Shown: piece by piece, positions 18,777 to 29,446 of the stretch
How the letters are laid out: every line of letters begins with the position of its first letter
How positions within the stretch are numbered: the first letter of the stretch is position 1
NCBI GenBank assembly: GCA_001600635.1
Contig: BCKL01000001.1
Location: 1,344,808-1,408,807, forward strand
DNA from: Leucosporidium creatinivorum
Lineage: Eukaryota > Basidiomycota > Microbotryomycetes > Leucosporidiales > Leucosporidiaceae
Direction: 5' to 3'
Length of the DNA: 64,000 nt
The notes under the pieces: generated by a model
The model's database searches: none
Told to the model about the DNA's origin: nothing
Seen by the model: the letters and a program-made list of their open reading frames with translations, nothing else
Made by a program: the position numbers and the translations under genes

Positions 18777-21700
18777 TCACTCATCAGAGTCCAAGCCCAT
18801 CTCCTTCCTCCTGAGATGCTTCTTCCACCTATCGTGATCCTCATCGTCCCACTCGTCGGGATGCTTCTTCTCGTACCAGGGCTGTAGCAGGCGAAAGCGA
18901 GGTCAGCTACGAGCAGGAGACGGCGAGACGAGCAACGACGCACCTTCTCCTCATCCGAGTACGACTCGTGGCCCTTCTTCTTCTTCTCCTTCTCCTTGAT
19001 AACAGCCTTGGGCGGCGGAGGAGGTTTGAGGTTCATGTGAAGACGAGGGACCTTGGCGCGTGAGGAAAGGCCAGGAGGACGATAGCCCGAGATACCCTTG
19101 CGCTCGATCACGCCGGCGAGACCTGTACAGAGACGAGGAAGAGGTCAGCGAGAGTCATACTAGAGAAGCGAGGTCGGTGAAGCTCACTCCTCGGGTGCTT
19201 GGGCGTCGATTTGGAGAGACCGGGCGTTCCAGCGCGAGAGGCCGAGCCGAGGCCTCGCTTCGCTGCAGAGGCGACGGGCGTGCCGACCGCAGCGGGAGCT
19301 TTGGCGCGTTGAGGAGCATCGTTCTCCTGAGGAGGATGCGAGCGCGAGTCAGCGCGAGAGCGACGAGCTGGAGCAGCTAAGAGCTCACCTTAACGGCTTC
19401 CTCCTCTTCCTCCTCCTCCTCCGGCACCGCCTTCTCCTTGCCGTGCGAAGGACCGGCCTTGTTGCGAGCGTCTGGAGCGAGAAGCAACGACTCTTCAGGC
19501 TCCTGAGCAGCAGCAGCCATGACCGCGGCCATGCGCTCGGCGTTGCTCGACCTGCGACGGCCGCGAGCAGCGAGAGGGACGGGCTGGGCGATGACGGGCG
19601 AGACGGCCTTCTCCTTGCCCTTGGTCGACGCTTTGCGAGGCTTCCTGACGGGCGAGTGATCCTCCTCCTCCGAGACGAGCTTGAAGGGGGCCGGCTCCTC
19701 CTCATCCTCATCGTCGCCATCCTGATCCGACTCGATCACGCGCTTCTTGCCCCTCTTCTTGGCGCTGGTATCCTTGGACTTCTTGCGAGCGCTCTTGCTG
19801 GTCGAGTCGACGGAAGGGGCAGGGGCAGGGGCAGGGGCAGGGGCAGGGGCAGGGGCAGGGGCAGGGGCAGGGGCAGGGGCAGGAGCAGGCTCCGCTTCGT
19901 CATCCTCCGACTCGACGACGAGGCGAGCGATCTTCTTGGGCGCCTTGGCTTTGGTAGCGGGCACGACGACGGCGTCCTCTTCTCCCATCTGCTCGTCCTC
20001 GCCATTGGCGGCGGGAGCTTCGGGAGCGACGGGAGGAGGCGGCGAAGGCAGAGCAGGGCGAGAGGAAGTGGCGATCGAGTCCTCGGTAGCGGTCGTAGTC
20101 GTAGTCGGCATCGACGCCTCCTGCTGAGCCGCATCAGCGTCCTTCTTCTGGCGCGGCACCCTGCGCTTCCTCTCCTTTTGCCCGCCGACGGGCGCCTTCT
20201 CCTTGCTCGGCTTCCTCGTCTTCTTGCCCTTGTCCTTCTTCTTCTTCCCTCCCTCAAAGTCCGAATCATCGTCCTCGTTCTTCCTCTCCGCCGCCGCAAC
20301 AGCCCTCGCAACCTCTGCAAGACCGTCCTCATCCTCCGAGATGGCGGGAGCGGACTTGGTGCGCCTGGGGGCAGGGGCAGGTCCAGCGCTGGCGACGGAA
20401 GCGACCGAGTTGGAACGAGCACGAGTAAAGGTGGTAGGGATGTCGGCGGGAGTGGAGATGGAGGGGCGCGAGCTGTCGTCCTCATCGTCGACCGAGGGCC
20501 CGCGAACTCGAGCGCGCTTCTGAGGGCGAGGCTTGACGTGAGGAGGCTGCTCGTCGTAGTCGGTGTGGGTGGAGACGGCGTGACTGGCGACCGAGGCGCT
20601 GCGACTACGACCGCGACGAGGGGGGGGCTGCTTCTTGGCCTGGATGCCGAGCTCGTCCTCCGAGCTCTCAATCATCTCGGCCGACTTGTAGAGCTTCTCC
20701 TCGGCCTTCTTGCCCTTGGTCTTCGTCTTGGTGCGCTCCTTGGTCTTGCCAGGACCTTTGGCGGGGATTACGAGGTCGAAGGCGGCGTCCTTCTGCTTGC
20801 CGAGGGAGGTCGGCTTGCGAGCCTTCTCCAAAGCGGCGGCAGGAGTGACAACGGGAGCTACAGCGGGGAAGGGGGCGGGTTCGACGTCCTTGGAGGAAGC
20901 TGTGCTGATATCGTTGTTCGTGTAGGTGCTCTTGGTGGTGGCGGAGAGGGCAGGGGGAGGGAAGATGAGAGCTGGGTCGACGAAGGCGGCGCCCTCCTGG
21001 AAGGCGGACGAGTTGAGGCCTTCGGGACGTGCACTCCCTGTGAAAAGACACGTGCAGCGAGCAGCGCCAGCCCGTCAGCTCTCCCTATCTTGGCTCAGCT
21101 CGACGCGTCGAGACGGGACAAGCTCGACTCACCCTGGCGCTCGTCTTCACTGTCTTCGAGGACGTAGTCGTAGTCCTGCGGTTGCTCTACAGCTCCCTGA
21201 AGTAGATCCATCCTGTTGGCGAGTTGCTGGGGCTGCTGCTGGACAGACGAGCCGAACGAGTCGATCTCTGACCCGGAGGTGGTGTTGTTGTTGGTAGTGG
21301 GAGGGAGGTGAGGAGGGATGCGGCGGGTTGCAGAGAAGGAGCTGATGTCGTCTGTAGTGGAAGAGAAGGTGTTGGGCACGAGAGTGAAGGGTTTGAGCGC
21401 CGAGGAAGACGACGAGGCGACTTGAGGCGGAGGAGGATGCGGGAGGGAGGCAGCTGCTGGTGCTGCAGACGAATAGGCGAGTACAGAAGCTACTTGTTCA
21501 TCGCTTGAAGTCCTGTTGACCGAGTTGGAGCTAGTCGTCGGCAGAGTACCGTGCAGGGAAGGGTAGACGGTCGCGACGGGAGGAGGGAGCTGCTGCTGAG
21601 GCTGATGCTGAGTGGCAGAGTAAGCGAGGACTCTTTCGAGTTCTGCTAGCTCGCTACGGGTCCCTGTACTTTGATCCAGCTTGGAGCTTGAAGACGACGC

Positions 21701-21871
21701 CGCTGACGAGGAGGAGACGAGGAGGGGAGAGAAGCGAAAGAGGCGAGCGACGCGCCGCTTCGATTGAGGCGCATGGCCGAGCTGAGAGGCAGTGAAGAGG
21801 TGCACTTGGCGGGATAACAGGGAAGAGGTACGATCTAGAAAGCTATATAGTCCTTCCACAGTGGCACCCAT
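18777..21871 (-). CDS. Large disordered protein, basic/acidic low complexity, unknown function
   Basis: Four to six exons encode roughly 900 residues, starting MGATVEGLYSFLDRTSSL (21871) and ending LRRKEMGLDSDE. The N-terminal third is Ser/Gln/Pro-rich. The middle alternates Lys-rich clusters (KKKKDKGKKTRKPSKEK) with acidic blocks, which suggests a nuclear, chromatin- or RNA-associated protein, and contains an (Ala-Pro)n tract encoded by a hexanucleotide repeat. The C-terminal ~110 residues look most conserved: GLAGVIERKGISGYRPPGL then SSRAKVPRLHMNLKPPPPP, followed by PWYEKKHPDEWDDEDHDRW. The segment GLSSRAKVPRLH loosely resembles the GLS..ARVKPLH element at the C-terminus of vertebrate RAD51AP1, but this is only a short-motif likeness. 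I do not assign a function. Confidence 0.6.
19816..19881 (+). repeat. (GGGGCA)11 perfect hexanucleotide repeat
   Basis: Eleven uninterrupted copies of GGGGCA on the plus strand, with degenerate copies at the right-hand edge. It lies in the coding exon of the minus-strand gene and is read there as an Ala-Pro repeat. Runs of four G every six bases could form G-quadruplex on the non-coding strand. Copy number is likely to vary between strains. Confidence 0.95.
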
Positions 21872-22131
21872 GCTCTACAGCGACGCAGAAAGCAGCTTCG
21901 GCGAGGACCGCTCGGCGCATCTCTCTGCTTTCCTCCCATAGCCCAAGAAGACTCAAACCTGGTAACTGAGAATCTTTACAACTGCACTCAAGACTAGAGC
22001 AACCGAGAACTGGGGGTGTAGGGGAACGAACGAAGGGTGAGGTATACTGAGAAAGGGGGAAACTGGGCTCGCTTTGACGAGCCGCTGCAGCCCGATAAGT
22101 GGGGGATAGATAGGTATCTGGTGCTCTTGCT

Positions 22132-25100
22132 CTAGAAGCATGCGACTGTAGGCAGAACGGAGGAGTGAGTCAGCATGCAGCTGCAACGGGGAAGGAGGAC
22201 GAGACGCTCACATTTGCTCTTCCTCTTCTGAACCTCGTCAAGACGGCGCTCGAGCTCCTGCTTGGCTCGCTCCTTGCCGTAACGCTCCTCCTGTAGACGA
22301 CTCTCCACCTCGATACTGCGAGGCGAGCGAGAAAGAGTCAGCAACGACGTCCAACGAGCTCGGCGATCGAGAAAAGGAAGCTTACACTGAATGGCGAACA
22401 GTCTCGACCTCGGAATGGGCATCCTGGATCTGCTGTCGCAGAGCGTCGTTCTGTCCAAGGAAGGCGTCCCGCTCCTTGGCGAGGTCGTTCATCTGAGTAC
22501 GAGCCTTGCGGAGGTTGCGCTCCGAGTCGTTGAGAGCCGACTCGAGCGTATTGACGAGGTCGATGTTGGCTTGCAGGTCGGACTCGCAGTGCGTGAGCTG
22601 CTTGGTGAGACGAGCGATCTGCGAGAGGGAATGAAGAGGTGAGCTCAGGATCCGACAGAGACCGCTCGGCGCTCGACTCACCTGCGTCTCTTGCTCGTCG
22701 AACCGCTTCGAGATCCTCGGGTCGATAGTCGTCGAGTCCGAGCGGATGCTGGTACCAGGGGTAGTATCGCCGCCTGCGACCGAGTTGCGACCTCCTGTGC
22801 TGGACGAGCTGGAGGATCTCGCGACGCCGCGAACGCCGTTGGCGAGGGCAGGGAGATTGGTAGGTGTCGGTGGAGGGGGCATCGAAGGAGGAGGAGTAGG
22901 TGGAGGAGGCTTGCCGCTAGTGAGTCCACTGTTGCTGAGCATGCGCGAGTCGTGGCGACTTCCAGGCGAGCTGCGTCCGACGTCGGAGGAAGGAGACATG
23001 GCGCGCTCGGGGGTCATGGCCTCGAGGATGGGCGAGGCGACTCCGTTGGGGTCGGGCGAGCCTGGTCCTGTACCGTTCGACATGGCGAGGGACTGCTGAC
23101 CCGTCGAGAGATGGCGAAGCTGAGTCGAAAAGGCGTCGCGCTCCTGCCGAGCTTGTGCGAGCTCCGCCTCCAGCTTGGCCACCGCAGCGCGCGAGACGTC
23201 GAAGTCCTTGGCGAGAGTCTCGTGCTTGGTGGTCGACTCGCCCTCCGCCGCCTTGAGCTGTTGGACCTCCTGCATGAGCCGCTCGCGCTCGCCTTGGGAT
23301 TCGAGGAGGGTCTTCTCGACGGTGCTGAGGGCGTTGAGGGTGTCTTGAAGCTCCGTGGTGGACTCCTTGGCCTGGACGAGCTCGGAGCCGAGAGCCTCAT
23401 GCGCGACAAGGAGCTCGGAGTGCGCCTGCTTCGCCTCGTCTCCCTCGATCTCCAACTTGCGAAGGTCATCTTGATGAGAAGAGGTGACGTCGTTGAGGAG
23501 GCTGGCGTGACTTGTCTGCTGCTCCGAGAAAGCTTGATCATGTTCTGACTTGAGAGCGTCGAAGGCGGAGGCGTGTTGGTCGGAGACGGAGCGCTGAGTG
23601 GCGACGTGTTGTTCGGCGAGGAGGCCGGTGGCGGTCGAGTGCTTCTCGGCGAGGGTCTGGCGAAGGGTGTCGAGCTCGGCAGCGTGCTTCTGCAAACAGG
23701 GAGGCAGGGTCAGCACAAAGCACGGACGAAAAGAAAGAGACGCGCCCACCTCTTCGAGACCCTTGAGAGCCGAAGCATGGCCTTCCCGCTCACTCGCCAA
23801 CGCCGCCTCGTGCGCCTCCTTCAATCCCTTGACCGCCTCCTCGTGCTCAGCGATGAGCGAAGTTGACTTGGTCGAGTGCTCATCCTGGATGCCCTTGGTT
23901 GTTGACTCGTGAGCGGAAGCGAGATCCTCGAGCGCCTTGGAGTGCTCGGCCGAAAGAGCGGCGATCTTCTCCTCGAGTTGGGCGGCGTGGCGCTGAGCGG
24001 CTCCATCGAGCTCAGTAGCGTGCTCGACCGAGCGGGACGTGAGGGCGGAGGCGTGCTCCTGGCGAAGGGAGTCGAGACCAAGTTCGTGCGAATCTTGAGC
24101 CTCCTTGATGCGCAAGTCGAAGTCGGTGCCAGCGGAGGAGAGGGCGGAAGAGTGGGTAGAGACGAGGGCAGCGAGTGCTGTCGAATGCTCCTCGCGAAGC
24201 CGATCGAGGATCGAGGTGTGGTTGGTGGCGGTCTCGGCGAGGGCGGCATCGTGGCCCTCGCGAACCTGCGCGAGAGCGGCGCCATGGGTCGAGTCGCGGG
24301 TGGCGAGCTGCTCCGTATGGTCGGCCTTGAGCTTCTCGATGGCTGCTGAGTAGTCGGCCTCTCGAGCTTGAAGCGCAGCTGTATGCTCGGCGTTGAGCTT
24401 CTCGAGCGATTGAGCGACGTCGTCCTGTCCAGTCGAGATGAGAGCAGCCCGCTCAAGCTCGTAACGCTTGGAGAATTCTTGATGCTCATCGTCCTTGCGC
24501 TTGAGGGCTCCCTCCATCTCGTCCGCCTTGGCCTTGAGAGCGGCATCGTGGTCGGCAGATCGAAGTTGGAGAGCCTCGCCGTGCTCGGTCGCCTGTGCGC
24601 GAAGCAAGTCGGCGTGCTCGATTTCCTTTTGCTTGAGAGTGGCGTCGCGCTCTTCGATGGTGCGCTTGAGAGCCTCAGCGTGCTCTTCCTGCAGGCGAAC
24701 GAGGTTGGCCGAGTGCTCGGTGGTGGCAGAGTCGAGCGCGCGTTGATGTTCTGTGAAAGAGAAATAGTCAGCGCCCGCTGGCCTCCTTGAAGCAAGGAAG
24801 TGATCCGCTCACCCTCTGCGAGCTTGGAGGTGGCAGCAGAGAGGTCCGTCTCGGCGAGCTTGCGCGACGCCTCGACTTCTCCACCCTTGGTCTCGAGGTC
24901 GTCCTGCATCGACTTGAGCTTCTCCTCATAGTGCGAAGCTTCGGGTCGCCCCTCGAGCGCCGACCTGAGCTGACTGATCTCCGACGACATGTTGACGACC
25001 TGATCCCTCGAAAGGACGGTAAGCTCGTCGTGCTGGCGCCGAAGCGCCCCGAGTTGCTCTTGCAGCTCGTCGACCGCCTCGCGATGAGCCGACTCCTTCT

Positions 25101-28100
25101 TGGCCATGGCGCGCATGAGGTCGTCGAGGCGTGCGGCGTTGTCCTCCTGCGTTGCGTCGCCGCTGCCCGGGAATCTAGAGGACGAGAGATCGGCCTTGAA
25201 GGCGTCGAAGGCGGCGCGAGTTTTGGGCGAGAGGGCGAGGTCGACATCGGGAGGAAGAGGGGAGAGCATGGGAGGGGTGACGTTGCCGTTGCGAGTGATG
25301 CGGGAAGAGGTGGGCGAGAGTCCAGGAGAGGTGGAAGCTAACCCTCGGACCTCGAGGAGGGTCGACTCCAAAGCGGTGATCTCGGCCTCGCGCTCGTGGA
25401 GGACCGACTGGAGCTTCATGACTTCCGTCTTCATCTGCTCATAGCTCCGTTCGCCGGTAGAGGCCGTCAAGGTGGAGTAGATACTCTCGCGATTGAGCGA
25501 GCCAGGCGACGGCGACGAGGCGCGAGGATTCGGTGGTGAGGAGGCTTGTTGCGAGACCGCCAAGGACAGCTCCTGCGAGAGCGATGCAGAACGTGCGTGC
25601 GTGTGTGCTGGTGCTCCCTGTCCTCGGGAAAGAAAACTTAAGCGATGCTGAGGGGCGAGCGGCATGCTTCGGCGCGATCGGGGGGTGCGCATAGTAGGAG
25701 GAGGGGTGGAGAGAGAGGTAGGAGAGGTGGGACTGGCGAGCTCTTCGACTTCCTCGTCCTCGCCGAGACCGAGTCCACGCTCACGCTCGTAACGAGGGGA
25801 TGAGGGAACGGGCGAAGGAGCGGCCGAGGAGAAGCTGTCGCCGTCCTCCGAATTGAGGATCTTGGCGTCGGAGACCTGGGAGTTGAGGTCCTCGATTTCC
25901 TTGAGCGAGTTGCGGTACTTGACGTTGGCGGCCTCGAGCTCTGCGAGGGTCGCATCGTGGCTCTGTTGGAGCTTGGCGAGTTGGTGCTCGAGAGCGGCGA
26001 CGACGACAGCGTCGGAGGAGGAAGAGGTGTGGGTGGAGGGAGTGGGGAGTCCGGCCGATCCGTCGATGGAACTGCTGTCGGGACCATCGGCGGAGGCTTG
26101 TGAGAGGGCGACGCTGTCTGGGCGAGCGCGAGATGACACCGAGATGATCGAGGCGCGCTCGAGCGTCCGGACTCGGCTCTGCAGTTCCTCCTTGGCCTCC
26201 TTCTCGACGGCTGCGAGCTTCTCCAACCGCTCCTGCTCCTGCTCGGCGACGACTGTCTTGCTCTTGAGCTCGTCGAGAGTACGCTCGAGGTCGAGAACGC
26301 GCTTGTCCTTCTCGTCGATCTCGGCGAGGAGCTGCTTGTGGTCGCCGCTGGTGTCGAGGAGGGAAAGGCGTCCCTCGAGCTCCTGGTAGGCTTCCTCCCT
26401 GCGCTGGACATCGCGTTCGAGCAGGTCGATCTGGCGCCGCAAAGTCGAGTTGAGGTCGTCCGACTTGGCGAGGCGAGCCTCCAGGTCAATGATGTACTGC
26501 TCAGTTTTCTCGCCCTGCTCCCGGTTCTTGGTGATCTCCTTGCGTAGGTCCGAGACGGCCGTTCCATGCGATTCGTCCTGCTCGCCGTAATCCTTGAGCT
26601 TGGCCTCGAGGTCGCGAACGTACGCCTCGACGGTAGCCTCCCTCTCGCCGAGCTTGGAGACGCGCGCCTTGAGCTCGTCGATGAGGGAGCCGCTGGCCTC
26701 GTTGGTGCGAACCTCCTCCTCGACGCGAGCTTCCAGCTCCCTGATCTCCTCCTCCGAGTGTCCGAGGGCAGCCCGAGTAAGGGAGAGTTGGCTCTCGAGG
26801 GCGGAGAGCGACTTCTCGTACTCTTCGACGACGGGTTCGATGGCGTTGGCGAACTCCTCCCGCGAGAGCGAAGTCGAAGCGGCTGCCGAGGCGTTGGCCT
26901 TCATAGTGACGAGCTCAGTCGTGAGCTCGGCGTACTTGCGCTGCAGATCGGGGTCGTTGCCCTCGGCGCCGACGATGCTCCTGCGGTTCGACTCCTCGGA
27001 AATAGCGCCGAGCGAAACGTCGCCGCCCTTGAGACTAGCCATCTCGGCGCGAAGCTTGGTGATGGTGCGCTGCAGGTAGTCGACATCGTCCCATCCCACC
27101 TCGACCTCGTTGATCTCGGCGCGGTTCTTGATGTTGCGAGCGCGGTTGGCGTACTTGACGGTCGAGAGGGTTTCGTTGAGGTTGAGTTCGGTGGCCGAGA
27201 TACACGCGACCATCATCGTGCGGGCGTTACCGCCGAGCGAGTCTTGGAGTAGGCGAGTGAGCTTCGAGTCGCGGTAGGGGATGTGGGTCGTCTTCTTGGT
27301 GGGGTCGCCGAGCGCCGAGATGACGTTGCCGAGAGCGTGGAGTCCAGAGTTCTGCAGAGGAGAGAGTGAGCTGCGCAGAACAGAGCGCAGAGAGAAACGC
27401 CAGGAAGGATACTCACGATGGAGATGCCCTCCTTGACACGCTCACCCGCCGCAGCGGTTCGCTTGAGCTAGAAGATGGACGCGTGTGATCAGCAATTGAC
27501 CCTTTTTCTTGCTCGTCCATCGTCGAGAGCTCGAGAGACTCAACTCACCCGCTCGCTACCAGCAAGGTCGACGAAGTGGAACTTGGAAGTGAGGGTCGAC
27601 CACGAGTCGGTTCCCGAAGCAACCCCGTCGTCGCTGGTCGGGCTCGAGGCGCGGCCGCTGATGGAGCTCGGAGGCCTCAGTCCTCCTATCCGACTTGCTG
27701 GTCGGTCGCTGGTGGGAGTGGAGGAGCGAGGGGTCGAGCCCGGCGTGGGGCTGGTAACGCGAGGGAGCATCGAGGCGCGAGACTGAAGGCGAGAGTTGCC
27801 GGGGGAGGGAGGGGCGACGGGGGTTCCAGTGCCGGTGTAGCGCTTTTGCTCGAGGGTGAGAGAGAAGATGGCGTGGGAGCGAGAGGATTGGGCGTTCATA
27901 TCGGTAGCGTTGGTCTGGCGAAGCGAAGATCCGGCGGTGAGAAGGCTGCGAGGTGAGGGATCGTCAGCTCGGATACCGGTTCTAGCACTGTACAGCAGCA
28001 ACTCACTTCATGACCTCTGCCGCATTCGACACCGCAACCTCCTTCAACCCACTCCAGATAATCGTTCCCTTGTCCTCGCGAATCTGCACCGTCGGCCTGG

Positions 28101-28827
28101 TATCGTGCTCGCCCGCGAGCAGGTCGATGAGGTCCTCGTTGTAGATCTCGATGTAGGAGAGCTTGGCCTTGAACGTCGTTCCTCCCTTGGTCTCCTTAGT
28201 GACCTCGCGCATGCGCTCAAAGATCTCGGCGACGGCCCTCGGCGTGATGCCCAGCCTATCCTCTCCAAGCTCGTCGTCGGCGTCCGAAGTCCTATCCGTC
28301 CCCATCGTATAACTCTTTCCCGACGACGTCTGACCGTAGGCGAGGATCGTCACGTTCATGCCCTCGAGAAACGAGTCGACGAGCGATCCCGCTTCCTCGT
28401 AGACGGCAGATTGGCCCTCATCCGGCCCAACGACCCTATCGAAGGTGAAGTTGGTCTTGCCTCCGGTTTTGGCGAGTGCGCTGACTGCTGAAGCCGAGGT
28501 AGAGCCGCCTGCTGGAGTGCTTTCGATCTGAAGGGTGGTGAGGTTGACGGGCTGGACGACGACCCGCTGGAAGCGAGCACCAGCTCGAGCAGTACCGGTA
28601 TCTGGTCGAATGCGCACGACTGGTGCAGCGAGCGAGCGGTCACGAGTAGACAGCGGAGCAAAGGGAAAGGCGGGAGCGGTCAGTGCTGGGAGCTTGAGAG
28701 CGCACTTGTTGAGGACGAGGTGCTCACCGACTTTGACAGAGGTCGTGTTGGCGGGAGCAGGTAATGCTACAGAATCCCTTCGGTGACCGTTGCCGAGAGG
28801 CGTCGAGCGGCCGGAGGGAGCGACCAT
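22132..28827 (-). CDS. Kinesin-4-like (KIF4/chromokinesin type) motor, 2,019 residues
   Basis: Ten exons (28728-28827, 28007-28619, 27549-27945, 27417-27467, 24813-27351, 23750-24750, 22682-23689, 22386-22618, 22212-22315, 22132-22145) join in phase. The N-terminal motor (about residues 30-470) has VKVVVRIRP, the P-loop [14 protein letters not shown], switch [12 protein letters not shown], switch [10 protein letters not shown] and the neck start [14 protein letters not shown], best fitting kinesin-4. About 80 Ser/Pro/Thr-rich residues are inserted between switch I and switch II. The tail is coiled coil almost throughout; residues about 1234-1645 form an 11-residue repeat. Expected role: plus-end microtubule motor controlling spindle midzone or cortical microtubule length. 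The last exon is 14 nt. The preceding 66-nt intron has no in-frame stop, so its retention would add 22 residues. Confidence 0.9.
23455..24750 (-). repeat. Hendecad (11-residue) coding repeat in kinesin tail
   Basis: About 35 consecutive 11-residue units of the form H-x-x-A-L-x-x-x-x-x-E/D, e.g. [33 protein letters not shown]. His (occasionally Tyr, Met, Arg or Phe) recurs every 11 residues with at least two 15-residue steps (11+4). The repeat crosses the intron at 23690-23749 in register. It is seen directly in the translation. Confidence 0.85.
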
Positions 28828-29446
28828 GGTCGAGCGACTCGGCGTGGACCAGGAGGGAGAGCGTTGGTTGAACTAGCTCGAGTTGTAGGGGTAGAGGGCC
28901 CTAGAGAAGGTGTACTGTAGGGAAAGGGTGTGGGCCAGGTGCTGTAGGTCGGTACGTCGTCCACTCGAGTCGGAGCGGAACAGACGATGAGGGCGTGGCG
29001 AGAAGGAGGAGGGAAGGCGTGGGATCACTGTGGGATCCGCGAGTTTGAACTCCGAGCGGAATTGGTCAAGTCTGGCCGCAAGCACAACAATTCATTGACC
29101 TTCATCAGAATCCCTCTGTAGCCTAGCCTTCCCGTATATCAGGAGCAGCATCCGAAGCTGATGTCTTACAAGCCCCTCCCGCGAGTCGCTCAGCTCGGCT
29201 CAGCTCAGCCTCCTCCACTGAAGTCGCTCCTTGCGCGTCGAATCCGCCGCAATCGCTGTTCCGCAGAGCATCAAACACTAGACCGATCCAGAGTAGGACA
29301 GCAGATCGGCCTTGTCCAGCTCAAATTGCTCTCCTTGCCCATCGCCGAAGCAGGCTCGCGCTTTCGCTCACTCTGTCTCTACAGCCTCTCTACAGCCAGC
29401 GAAGCGGGCTCATTCCACACATCCCTAGACATATCAACTCTCCACC
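28828..29446. other. Intergenic: kinesin promoter and VPS23 3' region
   Basis: Both neighbours are on minus. No conserved frame is seen. Short plus-strand frames (29161-29532) overlap the VPS23 terminal exon in antisense and lack features. Confidence 0.5.

Noticed and set aside
19443-21167. 574-codon open frame on the plus strand
   Set aside because: It lies antisense to the low-complexity minus-strand gene. High GC and repetitive codons keep the opposite frame open. It has no domains and reads as Leu/Arg/Gly repeats.
22691-23548. 285-codon plus-strand frame, and others through 27252
   Set aside because: They are antisense to the kinesin coiled-coil exons. The Glu/Lys-rich heptad coding on minus gives open Leu-rich frames on plus. 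No motifs.
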